Source: Lewinella sp. JB7 (GTDB taxonomy: Bacteria; Bacteroidota; Bacteroidia; Chitinophagales; Saprospiraceae). Taken from it: a DNA stretch of 64,000 nt. Of this stretch, positions 35,919 to 44,970 are shown piece by piece (within the stretch, counting starts at the first letter, position 1; each line of letters begins with the position of its first letter). Location of the stretch: positions 310,001-374,000 of the forward strand of contig NZ_JANCTD010000001.1 of the NCBI RefSeq assembly GCF_024297185.1. Direction: 5' to 3'. The notes beneath the pieces were generated by a model. That model ran no database searches. It was not told the origin of the DNA and worked only from the letters and a program-made list of their open reading frames with translations. Position numbers and translations under genes: made by a program.

Positions 35919-36320
35919 TTAGCTCCGGTCCTTGCCGCCCCTGCGGTCGCCTCTCTTACCTTCACCGCGACGGTTCTCCCGGTCGGCTTCGAGGGCTTCG
36001 AGTTTGACCAGTTGCTCGTCGTTGAGCACGGACTTCAGTTCCTCCCGGCGCGCTTCGTTGGCTTTCTCCACGATGTCACGCATGGCCGAGCGCTCGTCGC
36101 CGATTTCCTCACGGGCGCCTTTCACGGTTTCGGCGAACTGTAGGTTGATCGTCTGCACGCGTTCGGCCTGTTCGGGGGTGAGCTCGAGCACCTTGGTGAG
36201 GCGTTCGGTCTGCTGTTCGGCCTGGGCTACGGGGTCGTGGTTGCCGCCGCGCTGCGCGCTTACGGTGCCGACGGCCAGCACGAAGAGGAGGGAGAATAAG
36301 AATGCTTTCGTAGTTTTCAT
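35919..36320 (-). CDS. Spy/CpxP-like periplasmic LTxxQ protein
   Basis: 133 aa from ATG 36320 with signal MKTTKAFLFSLLFVLAVGTVSAQ. The mature protein is helical with two family repeats, LELTPEQAERVQTINLQFAE and LKSVLNDEQLVKLEALEAD, and ends in a basic Arg/Gly tail (RGEGKRGDRRGGKDRS). Spy-like proteins act as periplasmic chaperones or stress sensors; such genes are common next to receptors and two-component systems in Bacteroidota. The kinase gene starts divergently 172 bp away. Confidence 0.78.
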   Translation of the reverse strand: MKTTKAFLFSLLFVLAVGTVSAQRGGNHDPVAQAEQQTERLTKVLELTPEQAERVQTINLQFAETVKGAREEIGDERSAMRDIVEKANEARREELKSVLNDEQLVKLEALEADRENRRGEGKRGDRRGGKDRS

Positions 36321-36479
36321 CTTGATTTGGTTTTGATGATGATTGGATAAGCGGGCGTTCCCGCGGTTTGTGATACAAAAGTGCCGCCGCCGCCCACCGT
36401 CCGCAATTCTTTTCAACCAACGGGCCGTTTTCATCAATGAACGGGCCGGATCGGGCTTTAATCCCCGCCGCCCACGGGC

Positions 36480-36487
36480 GACCTTTG
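36480..36487 (+). promoter_or_regulatory. -7 element directly before the LytS-like kinase ATG (GACCTTTG)
   Basis: GACCTTTG ends four bases before ATG 36492. One mismatch to TAnnTTTG. It implies a leaderless message for the kinase operon. Confidence 0.5.
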
Positions 36488-36491
36488 CCGT

Positions 36492-37529
36492 ATGGAAAGA
36501 TTGAAGTTCTCACGGATTGCCGTGCAGGCGCTGGCCTGGGTCGGTTTGTGGGTGATCGTCTTTAGTGTACTGGGCGGCGGCGGCTTCGATACCTCCTTTC
36601 GCTTTTTCCGCCGGTTGGGGCCCTTACTGATCGCCATTGCCGCCCTGGTGATCGTAAACGGAGCGGTCCTGCTGCCCCGGCTGTACTTCACCGGCCGGCG
36701 GGGCTGGTACGTAGTCGCCGGAATCGCCGTCTTGCTGGCGGCCACCTTTCTGCTCCAGTACGGCTCGGTACCCGACCGATCCTTCCCCCTCAACCTGGGG
36801 CGTGGCGCGCGTCCGCGCGGACTCGGCATGGCCACCCTCCGGTTCTTTCTGCCCCTGGCCACGGCATTTCTGGGGTCTACCCTGATCGAGGTCATGCGGT
36901 ACGCCGGCTACCGGGAGAAGCAGGCGGTACAGGCCCAGCGGGAACAGCTGGCTACGGAACTGAAATTTCTGAAATCCCAGGTCAATCCCCACTTCCTCTT
37001 CAACAGCCTCAACAACATCTATACCCTCACGCTGCTGCACGACGAGAAAGCTCCCGAAAGCCTCCTACGCCTGTCCGGGATGCTGCGGTACATGCTCTAC
37101 GATTCCGAAACGGAAGTCGTACCGCTGGGACGGGAGATCGAGTACATCCGCAACTACATCGCCTTGTTACAGCTGAAGGACAGTCGGGGCCTCAACGTGA
37201 CGGCCGAGCTGGACGATAGCCGCCCCGACCTGCCCATCGCGCCCCTGCTACTGATTCCCTTCGTGGAGAACGCCTTCAAACATAGCCGCATCGAGGACCT
37301 CGACCGGGGGTTCATCCACATCACGCTGACCACCCGCGCCCGGGGGATTGCGTTCACGGTAACCAACAGCCTACCGGCCGTGCAATCCTCCTCCGGCGAC
37401 CGGGTGGGTGGGATCGGACTGGATAACGTCCGTAAGCGACTGGAACTGCTGTACCCCGACCGCCACCAACTGAGCGTGGAACCCCAGGCGGAACAATTTC
37501 GCATCACCCTAAGTCTGGAACTGACGTGA
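36492..37529 (+). CDS. LytS/YehU-type sensor histidine kinase
   Basis: 345 aa. Four membrane helices occupy the first 135 residues (about 10-30, 43-62, 72-90, 115-135). A short coiled coil follows and then the His_kinase domain with the phosphoacceptor His167 in SQVNPHFLFNSLNNIYTL. The ATPase has VPLGREIEYIRNYIALLQL, LLLIPFVENAFKHS (N box) and GGIGLDNVRKRLELLY. Its stop overlaps the GTG of the regulator by four bases. The N-terminal domain gives no clue to the signal. Confidence 0.93.
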   Translation: MERLKFSRIAVQALAWVGLWVIVFSVLGGGGFDTSFRFFRRLGPLLIAIAALVIVNGAVLLPRLYFTGRRGWYVVAGIAVLLAATFLLQYGSVPDRSFPLNLGRGARPRGLGMATLRFFLPLATAFLGSTLIEVMRYAGYREKQAVQAQREQLATELKFLKSQVNPHFLFNSLNNIYTLTLLHDEKAPESLLRLSGMLRYMLYDSETEVVPLGREIEYIRNYIALLQLKDSRGLNVTAELDDSRPDLPIAPLLLIPFVENAFKHSRIEDLDRGFIHITLTTRARGIAFTVTNSLPAVQSSSGDRVGGIGLDNVRKRLELLYPDRHQLSVEPQAEQFRITLSLELT

Positions 37530-38239
37530 GTACGATCAACTGCCTCCTGGTCGACGACGAAGAACTGGCCCGTCGCCTGGTCCGCTCCTACTGCGATCGC
37601 CTGCCCGATCTTCAGGTCGTGGGCGAAGCGACCAATCCGGTCGAGGCCCTCGCGCAGCTGCGAAAGCTCGACGTTGATCTTCTGTTCCTCGACATCCAGA
37701 TGCCGGAGATGACCGGACTGGATTTCCTGCGTTCCCTCCGCCGCCCCCCCGCGGTGATTCTCACCACCGCCTACGCCAATTACGCGCTGGAGGGCTTCGA
37801 ACTGGACGTGGTGGACTACTTGGTCAAGCCCTTCGGTTTCGATCGCTTCGTTCGTGCCGTGGGTAAGGCCAGAGACTATCGCTTTTCCGAATCCGTCGGC
37901 TCCGGCGCGCCGCCGCCCGCCGATGCCGCTTCCCCGGCCTTTCAGCTCGTGCGCTCCGACCGTAAGGTGTACCGCATCCCCCACGCCGACATTCTGTACA
38001 TCGAAAGCATGCGGGAGTACGTGGCTTACCACACGCCGGCCGGCCGCACCCTGGCCCTGGGCTCCCTGAAACAACTGGAGGAAGAACTGCCGGACAATTT
38101 TTTGCGGGTGCATAAGTCCTTCATCGTGGCCCGGGATAAGGTGGAGGTGCTCGAGGGCAACACCCTGCACATCGGCACGGCGCGTATACCCGTGGGGGGC
38201 AGCTACCGCGAACACGTGCGCGAAGAACTGTTTAGCTGA
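37526..38239 (+). CDS. LytTR-family response regulator
   Basis: 237 aa from GTG 37526, overlapping the kinase stop (GTGA). Receiver residues: acidic pair in LLVDDEELARR, phosphoacceptor Asp56 in LLFLDIQMPEMTG and Lys in DYLVKPFGFDRF. A LytTR DNA-binding domain covers about 140-237 (IPHADILYIESMREYVAYHT, LPDNFLRVHKSFIVARDKVE). Pairs with the kinase just upstream. Target genes unknown. Confidence 0.95.
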   Translation: MSTINCLLVDDEELARRLVRSYCDRLPDLQVVGEATNPVEALAQLRKLDVDLLFLDIQMPEMTGLDFLRSLRRPPAVILTTAYANYALEGFELDVVDYLVKPFGFDRFVRAVGKARDYRFSESVGSGAPPPADAASPAFQLVRSDRKVYRIPHADILYIESMREYVAYHTPAGRTLALGSLKQLEEELPDNFLRVHKSFIVARDKVEVLEGNTLHIGTARIPVGGSYREHVREELFS

Positions 38240-38240
38240 T

Positions 38241-38513
38241 ATGAACTACTACATCCTGTTCTACGAAGCCGCCGATGGCTACGTGGAAAGACGCCAGCCC
38301 TACCGCGATACCCACCTGAATATGGCCCGCCGCGCCCGGGAAGAGGGAAGTTTGATCCTCGCCGGTGCCTACGAGCCGGCCGACGGGGCCGCCCTGGTAT
38401 TCCGGGGAGAAAGCGCGGAAGTCGCCGAGTCCTTCGCCCGCCAGGACCCCTACGTGCAGAACGGACTGGTGACGCGCTGGTGGGTGAAGCAGTGGGACGT
38501 GGTGGTGGAGTAG
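38241..38513 (+). CDS. YCII-related domain protein
   Basis: 90 aa starting one base after the response-regulator stop. It has the ferredoxin-like YCII fold signature: YYILFYEAADGYVERRQPYR, then GSLILAGAYEPADGAALVF and FARQDPYVQNGLVTRWWVKQ. The fold includes a potential His/Asp active site, but the reaction is unknown. Probably co-transcribed with the LytS/LytTR genes. Confidence 0.85.
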   Translation: MNYYILFYEAADGYVERRQPYRDTHLNMARRAREEGSLILAGAYEPADGAALVFRGESAEVAESFARQDPYVQNGLVTRWWVKQWDVVVE

Positions 38514-38538
38514 GGGAGGATTGGGTGATTGGATGGGC

Positions 38539-38546
38539 TACCTTTG
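38539..38546 (+). promoter_or_regulatory. -7 element of hisA (TACCTTTG)
   Basis: TACCTTTG matches the consensus, 21 nt before the hisA ATG at 38568, and excludes the in-frame start at 38529. Confidence 0.65.
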
Positions 38547-38567
38547 CGCTTCCTTAAAAAGAGAGCT

Positions 38568-39281
38568 ATGTATATCATCCCCGCAATTGATTTGATCGAC
38601 GGTAAGTGCGTACGCCTGACGCAGGGCGACTACGCCCGTAAGACCGTGTACAACGAGGACCCCCTGGCGGTGGCGCGGGAGTTCGAGGCGGCGGGGCTGG
38701 AACGCTTGCACGTGGTCGACCTGGACGGGGCGCGGGGCGGCGGGATCGTCAATCATAAGGTGCTGGAGCGGATTGCCGGAGGGACGAAGCTGAAGATCGA
38801 CTGGGGCGGCGGGATGAAGAGCGACGAGGACCTGCGAATCGCCTTCGAGGCCGGCGCCCATCAGGTGACGGGGGGCACGATTGCCGTAAAGCAGCCGGAA
38901 GTTTTTCTCGGCTGGCTCGAACGCTTCGGCCCCGAACGGATCATTCTGGGGACCGACGTGCGGGGCGACAAGATCGCCGTGAGTGGCTGGGAGGAAGCTA
39001 GTGACCGGGAGCTGTTCGAGTTCCTGGCGGATTACGTCCGGCAGGGGGTCCGATACACCATCTGTACCGACGTAAGCAAGGACGGTCTGCTACAGGGAAC
39101 GGCCCGTGAATTGTACGCCCGTATCCGACGCGAACAACCGGAGGTGAAGCTGATCGCCAGCGGCGGGGTGGCAACGACGGAGGATCTCGATGCCCTGGCG
39201 GCCCTGGACTGTTACGGCGTGATCGTAGGGAAGGCAATCTACGAGGGGCGCATTACGCTGGCGGAGCTGCGGAGGTACTAA
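38568..39281 (+). CDS. hisA: HisA: phosphoribosylformimino-5-aminoimidazole carboxamide ribotide isomerase
   Basis: 237 aa TIM barrel from ATG 38568 (MYIIPAIDLIDGKCVRLTQG). Catalytic Asp8 is in PAIDLIDG and the second catalytic Asp is in ILGTDVRGDKIAVSGW. Phosphate-binding loops are LIASGGVATTEDLDAL and YGVIVGKAIYEGRI. It carries out the fourth step of histidine synthesis. No other his biosynthesis gene is adjacent, so the pathway genes must be dispersed or hisA has been separated from a his operon. Confidence 0.94.
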   Translation: MYIIPAIDLIDGKCVRLTQGDYARKTVYNEDPLAVAREFEAAGLERLHVVDLDGARGGGIVNHKVLERIAGGTKLKIDWGGGMKSDEDLRIAFEAGAHQVTGGTIAVKQPEVFLGWLERFGPERIILGTDVRGDKIAVSGWEEASDRELFEFLADYVRQGVRYTICTDVSKDGLLQGTARELYARIRREQPEVKLIASGGVATTEDLDALAALDCYGVIVGKAIYEGRITLAELRRY

Positions 39282-39522
39282 AATTCTTGAAGGAATCGCG
39301 TTAAGACATATTATTTTTCGATTGACTGCCGTTTAGCAGCCAGTATTCCCTATTCACTCACCTAATTACTGGATCACTGGTGGCTGGTTATCTGGCCCCA
39401 CATCCTTTCGTTCCATTGCGGCGCCGGTACATCAACGGTTCCTTACGTGTTCACCACTCTCCGTTGCTAGTGCTTCGTCGGGGGAGTGAAGTTGTTATGC
39501 CTGCCCGGTTATTATAATCCCA
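39282..39522. other. Intergenic region before the T9SS cargo gene
   Basis: 241 bp, lower GC in its first half (tattatttttcgattgactg). A tract with tactggatcactggtgg resembles one in the rpsR-rplI gap (cacgtggtcataggatcacg) only loosely. No RNA gene seen. Confidence 0.35.
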
Positions 39523-40776
39523 ATGCACAACCTTCCCCTTTCCCTCCTCTGGCTATGCCTTGTCCTGTCCGCACCTACCGGGGCGCAGACCGTCGTGCTC
39601 TTCTACGACTGGGAGAATACGGACCCCAAAGTAGCGGCTATCGGGCCCAACGCCACGTCCATCGGTGCCAATGTGGTCACTAAGACGCGGGTGGACGGCA
39701 ACACCAGGGGGCTTGCCGCGGGCGCGGGAGCCAACAAGGCGGACATCGTCATGCAGATTCCCAGCGTCGCGCAGTTCAACGTGTCGGGCATCGATATTTC
39801 CTTCGATTACCAGCGGGACGAGACGACGGCCACTATCTTCAAGCGGGGTAACTTCGTCATGGGAGAAAACGGCATGAACATCAAGTACCGGGTTACTCAA
39901 GCCGGAGGAGCTTGTTCGGCGGTAATAAGTTCTCCGAACTTTACCATCCCGAACGATGACGTATACCGCAATTACCGCTTCACCTACGACGTCACCTCGG
40001 GGGCGGGCACCCTCTACCAAAACAGTACGGTCCTGTGGTCCAATACCGGAACCGAAACGCCGGGGCAGGAGCTCTGCTGGACCGGCGACAACGAGATCGT
40101 CATCGGAACCCTGATGGACGGCAGCGGAACCGGTAACGCCCTGATGGACAATCTACTGCTGCAGGAGCCCGCCTCCGGAAGCGGGTTGCCCATCGAACTG
40201 ACGCACTTCGCCGCTACACCACAAGCCGGCCGCGTGCAGCTCTCCTGGACAACCGCGACCGAGACGGATAATGACTTTTTCGTGGTAGAGCGTTCGGGCA
40301 ACGGTACTCACTGGGAATCAATCGCCCGGATCGCGGGGGCGGGCACTTCGACGGCAACGACGCGGTATGTCCACACGGACCACCACCCCCTGGCCGGAAC
40401 CTCTTTCTACCGGATCAAGCAAGTTGACCTCGGGCAAACGTTCAGCTACTCCCCAATCGAGACGATCGAGGGGGGGGAACACCCTTGCCGTTGCCCCGGC
40501 CGCCTACCCCAACCCGACGAACGGCGTATTCCGGGTTCACGTACCGGAAACCACGGCGCTGCCCCGGATCTTCAATCCCGTCGGCCAGCCCGTATCCGGC
40601 AGCAATCGGATAAGCTCCGTCTCCTCCCGGCAGTACCGGGTGGATCTGACCGGGCTACCGGGTGGCCTGTACCGCATTCAGACCGGGACGGGCGTGGTGT
40701 CCGTACTCAAACGGTAGTCGCCGCAGCCGGTTGGTCGACTACCGGACGTCGACTATTCCGCGAAGGTGGTAGATGA
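39523..40776 (+). CDS. Secreted T9SS cargo protein, frameshifted at a G8 tract before its sorting domain
   Basis: The reading frame as it stands gives 417 aa with signal MHNLPLSLLWLCLVLSAPTGAQ, a lectin-like beta region (about 25-220) and the common Bacteroidota domain ELTHFAATPQAGRVQLSWTT through SFYRIKQVDLG. After IETIEGG the frame turns into arginine/proline-rich text with no homology. The T9SS type A sorting domain lies in the +1 frame (AYPNPTNGVFRV, LPGGLYRI) and ends at 40717. Removing one G from the run at 40470-40477 joins the two into one protein of about 397 aa. As written, the protein would be exported to the periplasm but not secreted. Confidence 0.75.
   Translation: MHNLPLSLLWLCLVLSAPTGAQTVVLFYDWENTDPKVAAIGPNATSIGANVVTKTRVDGNTRGLAAGAGANKADIVMQIPSVAQFNVSGIDISFDYQRDETTATIFKRGNFVMGENGMNIKYRVTQAGGACSAVISSPNFTIPNDDVYRNYRFTYDVTSGAGTLYQNSTVLWSNTGTETPGQELCWTGDNEIVIGTLMDGSGTGNALMDNLLLQEPASGSGLPIELTHFAATPQAGRVQLSWTTATETDNDFFVVERSGNGTHWESIARIAGAGTSTATTRYVHTDHHPLAGTSFYRIKQVDLGQTFSYSPIETIEGGEHPCRCPGRLPQPDERRIPGSRTGNHGAAPDLQSRRPARIRQQSDKLRLLPAVPGGSDRATGWPVPHSDRDGRGVRTQTVVAAAGWSTTGRRLFREGGR
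40470..40477 (+). other. Homopolymeric G8 tract: candidate phase-variation switch or sequencing error
   Basis: Eight consecutive G separate the body of the protein (frame of 39523) from its sorting domain (40478-40717). With seven G, the sequence reads IEGGNTLAVAPAAYPNP and continues to the stop at 40717. Confidence 0.7.
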
Positions 40777-40845
40777 AAGTGGATGGGACGGCACCGGGAA
40801 AGGAAGTTTGTTGCGACTCTTCTTTTTCACTAAGCCGATCAACCG

Positions 40846-41325
40846 ATGGTCACCTCTAGCATACGCCTGCGAAACCGCCGGCGCTTCACCGGGACGATTT
40901 TGCTGACCGTAGCCGCGGGCCTACTGGTCCACCAGCTCGCCACCCGGATGCCCCGGCAGTTCGAGCGCTACGTAGGGCCGGAGCTCTACCTAGACCCCGC
41001 CGTCTGGGACACCTTCACGCTCATCTCACTCTACGGTACGTTACTAATTGCTGGAGCCGGACTCTTGCTCCGCACGAAGTGGAGTATATCCGTACTCGCC
41101 ATCTTCGTCGTTTCTGTGCTCGAGGATGCGCTGGTGATACTTCTGGGATGGGCGACTTTTCCCCTGACCACCGTGGCTGCCATCCTCGTTGCCGGATGTA
41201 CCCTGTTGTCCATCGCGCACTTGCGCCGAAGCTGGTCCGCTCACCCGGACCGACAGCGGAAGATCGTCACCGGCGTGCTCATCGGCCTGCCCCTCAACCT
41301 GTTTTTGCTCTGGTTGCTGGGCTAG
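40846..41325 (+). CDS. Hypothetical four-helix membrane protein
   Basis: 159 aa. Hydrophobic segments are at about 12-30, 48-70, 76-100 and 104-122, with a further one at the C-terminus (GVLIGLPLNLFLLWLLG). Basic N-terminus. No recognised domain. It converges on the HemN-like gene with a 10-bp gap between stops, and has no operator of the type found in the neighbouring regulon. Confidence 0.6.
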   Translation: MVTSSIRLRNRRRFTGTILLTVAAGLLVHQLATRMPRQFERYVGPELYLDPAVWDTFTLISLYGTLLIAGAGLLLRTKWSISVLAIFVVSVLEDALVILLGWATFPLTTVAAILVAGCTLLSIAHLRRSWSAHPDRQRKIVTGVLIGLPLNLFLLWLLG

Positions 41326-41335
41326 GTAACGCACG

Positions 41336-42514
41336 TCAGGCTTGCGCCACGGACTGCGTATCACCCGGTAGCAGGGGGCGGCAGATGTCACGTAGGTAAG
41401 GATGGCCGGACTCGGTCACTTCCACCCGGAAGGGCGAGCGCCGCACGACGGCATCGACGGCCATCGCGTTCCACTGATCGACCGCGTGCGCGAGCGCGGG
41501 GCAGCGGCGGGATTCATCCTTCCAGTCGGTAAAGCCCCGACACAACAGGTTCTGGGTATGTTGGCGGGTGATTTGTTCGTCGCGGTTCAGGGTATGCCCC
41601 CGCGAAAGCGGCAGGTCTTTCCGTACCAGCACGCCATACTGATAGGCGGATACTTCGCGCTCGTTCTGCACGTAAGCATCCGGGCAGTCGCCGATGGAGG
41701 TGCTTCCGAGGGAAAGGTTGACCGTGCAATCGGCGGTCGTATACCCGGTAGGGGTATGGTGCAACAGGCCCTGCTGCTGTGCCCGCAAGAGCTCGTCCTG
41801 GGCGTGCACAAAGTGATCCAGACCGATGTCCCGGTAGCCGGCATCCTCCAGCATGCGCCGTGCCGTGGTGCAGGGTTCCGGCCCGGAGCTGACCAGCGAA
41901 CACTCCCGGGATAGCGTGAGCTGCTCGGGTCGAAGCGCGAGCGCGTGCGTAAGCGTTCGTTTGACGGCGTACGTCGATCCGGTCGGCGTATTTCCCAGGT
42001 CGAAGCCGATGGACCGGTAGCCAAGATCGCGGACCGTGGCCACGGTCCGATCCAGGGAATTGTCCGGGGGTTGGTCGACTTCCAGGGTCAGGCCATCGAA
42101 ACCGCGCTCCGCAAGCACGGCGAGTGAGGAGTGCCGGAGATCTTTACAACGGGATGCAACCACGAACGCGGAAGAAGCCACGGAATCTACCTCGGCCAGC
42201 AGTCCGTCCAGCAGGCGCATCAGGGAATCCGGGGGCCAGGCGGTGGGCGCTCCGCCGAGGTAGAGTTGTCGCAGGCGGGGCCGCCGGAGCAGCGCGTTAC
42301 GGTAAATAGCAAACTCCCCCAGGAGGGCATCGATGTATGTTTCTTCGCAGCGGGGCAGGTTGACGTACAAATTGATCTCCGGCCGGCGGGCGAGGCTCCG
42401 GTTGAGCGCGTCCAACCACTGCCGCACGGACGGTGGTCCAGGCTCCCAGACGGAATAGTCAGGATAGCCGCCGTAATGGGGAAGTGGCCGGTCGTATGTC
42501 GTGGAAGAGCGCAA
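41336..42514 (-). CDS. HemN-like protein lacking the radical-SAM iron-sulfur cysteines
   Basis: 392 aa from TTG 42514; no better start exists before the upstream stop codon. Alignment by eye to oxygen-independent coproporphyrinogen oxidase HemN is clear: PHYGGYPDYSVW, INLYVNLPRCEE, then QLYLGGAPTAW for the usual LGGGTPT, GYRSIGFDLGNTPTGSTY, LEDAGYRDIGLDHFVHAQDE, GYTTADCTVNLSLG and DAYVQNEREVSAYQ. The segment holding CxxxCxxC is missing: residue 56 is the only Cys there, and YIDAL follows four residues on. It therefore cannot bind the SAM cluster and is presumably a non-catalytic heme- or porphyrin-related protein. Third gene of the Usp-phosphoketolase operon. Confidence 0.75.
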   Translation of the reverse strand: MRSSTTYDRPLPHYGGYPDYSVWEPGPPSVRQWLDALNRSLARRPEINLYVNLPRCEETYIDALLGEFAIYRNALLRRPRLRQLYLGGAPTAWPPDSLMRLLDGLLAEVDSVASSAFVVASRCKDLRHSSLAVLAERGFDGLTLEVDQPPDNSLDRTVATVRDLGYRSIGFDLGNTPTGSTYAVKRTLTHALALRPEQLTLSRECSLVSSGPEPCTTARRMLEDAGYRDIGLDHFVHAQDELLRAQQQGLLHHTPTGYTTADCTVNLSLGSTSIGDCPDAYVQNEREVSAYQYGVLVRKDLPLSRGHTLNRDEQITRQHTQNLLCRGFTDWKDESRRCPALAHAVDQWNAMAVDAVVRRSPFRVEVTESGHPYLRDICRPLLPGDTQSVAQA

Positions 42515-42572
42515 AGGAATCTTGAGTTTCCGTAAAGGTCTCCCGCACTACCGGATACCGGACTGATCGTGA

Positions 42573-44939
42573 TCAACCGGGCAGTTGATACGTATCATCG
42601 ACGGTGGCCGGCCAGCGCCAGTTCCGTACGGCGGGCAGGTCGCTGCCATAAGTGCGAATGTGGCGGTAGTGCTGGGCCAGCCGCTCCTGCATGGCGAGGT
42701 CCAGGTCCGTGCCGGCGGGCGTCGGGTCGATGCGGCGCAGGACGGCCCGGACCAGGTTGAAGCGGTCGATCTTGTTGAGCACCGCCACGTCGAAGTAGGT
42801 GGTGATGGTCCCCTCTTCGTGGTATCCGTGCACGTGCAGGTTGGCGTGGTTGGTGCGGCGATAAAGCAGTCGGTGGATTAACCACGGGTATCCGTGAAAA
42901 TTGAAGATGATGGGTTTGTCGGTCGTGAAGTAGGCATCGAATTCTTCGTCGGATAGGCCGTGGGGATGCGCGGAGGCGGACTGTAATTTCATCAGGTCGA
43001 CCACGTTGACCACCCGTACCCGTAGCTCGGGGAGCTCTTGCCGCAGGATACTCACCGCCGCCAGGGTTTCCAGGGTGGGCACGTCGCCGCAGCAGGCCAT
43101 GACCACGTCGGGTTCGGTGGCGGCGGCGGTGCCGGCCCATTCCCAGACGCCGATTCCCCGCGCGCAGTGATCGGCGGCTTCGTTCATGGATAGCCACTGG
43201 GGAGCCTGGTACTTACCGGCGATCACCACGTTCACGTAGTTTTTACTGCGCTGGCAGTGGTCCCAAACGCTCAGCAGGCAGTTGGCATCCGGGGGCAGAT
43301 ACACCCGCACGACGGAGGCCTTTTTGTTCACGACATGGTCGATGAAGCCGGGATCCTGGTGAGTGAAGCCGTTGTGGGCCTGCTGCCATACGTGAGAAGA
43401 GAGCAGGTAGTTCAGGGATGCAATCGGCCTGCGCCACCGCAGCCCGGAAGCTACGTCCAACCACTTGGCGTGCTGATTGAACATGGAATCGACGACGTGT
43501 ATGAAGGCCTCGTAGCTATTGAACAGCCCGTGTCGGCCGGTAAGCAAGTACCCCTCTAACCATCCCTGGCACTGGTGCTCGCTCAGCATCTCGACGACCC
43601 GACCGCTGGGGGCCAGGTGTTCATCTTCGGGCAATACGGGAAGCATCCACTGACGGTCGGTCGCCTCGAATACCTTCCCCAGTCGGTTGGAAAGGGTCTC
43701 GTCCGGGCCGAAAATCCGGAAGTTGCGATTATCGTTGTTTTCCCGCACGATGTCCCGGATGAAGGCACCGAGTACGTTGGTGTCCGCCGCCCGCACCGCC
43801 CCGGGTGCCGGAACGTCGATGCCGTACGCCCGAAAATCGGGTAAGCGTAACGGCCGGAGCAGGCGACCTCCGTTCGCGTGGGGATTGGCTCCCATGCGGC
43901 GATCACCGGTGGGGGCCAGTTGGGCAATGTCCTCCCGCAACCTGCCCGTCCGATCGAATAATTCCTCCGGCCGGTAGCTGCGCAGCCAGGATTCGAGTTC
44001 GTGCAGGGAGTCGGGCTCGGAGGGTGTTACCTGTATGGGTACCTGGTGCGCCCGAAAGCTTCCCTCCACGCCGGCGGGGCCCGTCCACCCCTTCGGCGTC
44101 CGTAGAACAATGAGTGGCCAGCGGGGGCAGGTGGGTATGTGTTCGGCCCGGGCCCGTTGCTGGATGGAGCGAATATCGCCGATTGCCGCATCCAGTGACG
44201 TCGCCATCCGCTCGTGGAGGACGCTTGGATCATCGCCTTCCACGAAACGAACGTCGTAGCCGTAGCCGCTCAGCAGGTCCTGCAATTCGGAGCGCGGAAT
44301 TCGGGCCAGGATACTGGGGTTAGCGATCTTATATCCGTTCAGGTGTAATACGGGCAGGACGGCCCCGTCGGTCGCGGGGTTTAGAAATTTGTTTCCGTGC
44401 CAGGAAGTGGCCAGTGGTCCGGTTTCGGCCTCCCCGTCACCGACCACGCAGGCGACGATCAGGTCGGGGTTATCGAAAGCGGCCCCGAAGGCGTGGCTGA
44501 GGGAGTACCCCAGTTCGCCCCCCTCATGGATGGAGCCCGGGCACTCCGGCGATACGTGGCTCGGAATGCCCCCGGGGTAGGAGTACTGGGTGAAGAGTTT
44601 CTTGAGCCCGGCCGCGTTCTGGCCGACTTCCGGATATACTTCCGAATAGGTACCCTCCAGATAGGTGCAGGCGACCATGGCCTGCCCTCCGTGGCCGGGT
44701 CCGGAAATATAGATCATGTTCAGATCTAGTTCCTTGATAATGCGGTTGAGGTGTACGTAGATGAAGGTTTGCCCCGGCACGGTACCCCAGTGACCGAGCA
44801 GCGGGTGCTTGATGTCCGGAAAGCGGAGGGGTTGCCGTAGGAGCGGATTATTGCGCAGGTACATTTGTCCGACGGACAAGTAATTGGCGGCGCGCCAGTA
44901 GGCATCCAGACGGTGCAGAAGGGTAGGGTCGAGGGACAT
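42573..44939 (-). CDS. xfp: Phosphoketolase (xylulose-5-P / fructose-6-P)
   Basis: 788 aa, the usual length. TPP-dependent motifs are intact: [13 protein letters not shown] (His near 50), [13 protein letters not shown] (78-90), [20 protein letters not shown] (166-184), [20 protein letters not shown] and [17 protein letters not shown] near the C-terminus. It splits xylulose-5-phosphate (or fructose-6-phosphate) with phosphate into acetyl phosphate plus glyceraldehyde-3-phosphate (or erythrose-4-phosphate). This gives acetyl phosphate without oxidation, useful when respiration is limited. It sits 31 nt after a Usp gene; no acetate kinase is seen. Confidence 0.95.
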   Translation of the reverse strand: MSLDPTLLHRLDAYWRAANYLSVGQMYLRNNPLLRQPLRFPDIKHPLLGHWGTVPGQTFIYVHLNRIIKELDLNMIYISGPGHGGQAMVACTYLEGTYSEVYPEVGQNAAGLKKLFTQYSYPGGIPSHVSPECPGSIHEGGELGYSLSHAFGAAFDNPDLIVACVVGDGEAETGPLATSWHGNKFLNPATDGAVLPVLHLNGYKIANPSILARIPRSELQDLLSGYGYDVRFVEGDDPSVLHERMATSLDAAIGDIRSIQQRARAEHIPTCPRWPLIVLRTPKGWTGPAGVEGSFRAHQVPIQVTPSEPDSLHELESWLRSYRPEELFDRTGRLREDIAQLAPTGDRRMGANPHANGGRLLRPLRLPDFRAYGIDVPAPGAVRAADTNVLGAFIRDIVRENNDNRNFRIFGPDETLSNRLGKVFEATDRQWMLPVLPEDEHLAPSGRVVEMLSEHQCQGWLEGYLLTGRHGLFNSYEAFIHVVDSMFNQHAKWLDVASGLRWRRPIASLNYLLSSHVWQQAHNGFTHQDPGFIDHVVNKKASVVRVYLPPDANCLLSVWDHCQRSKNYVNVVIAGKYQAPQWLSMNEAADHCARGIGVWEWAGTAAATEPDVVMACCGDVPTLETLAAVSILRQELPELRVRVVNVVDLMKLQSASAHPHGLSDEEFDAYFTTDKPIIFNFHGYPWLIHRLLYRRTNHANLHVHGYHEEGTITTYFDVAVLNKIDRFNLVRAVLRRIDPTPAGTDLDLAMQERLAQHYRHIRTYGSDLPAVRNWRWPATVDDTYQLPG

Positions 44940-44970
44940 GATACATGGTTTTGGGTGGGGGGAGCCGCGG

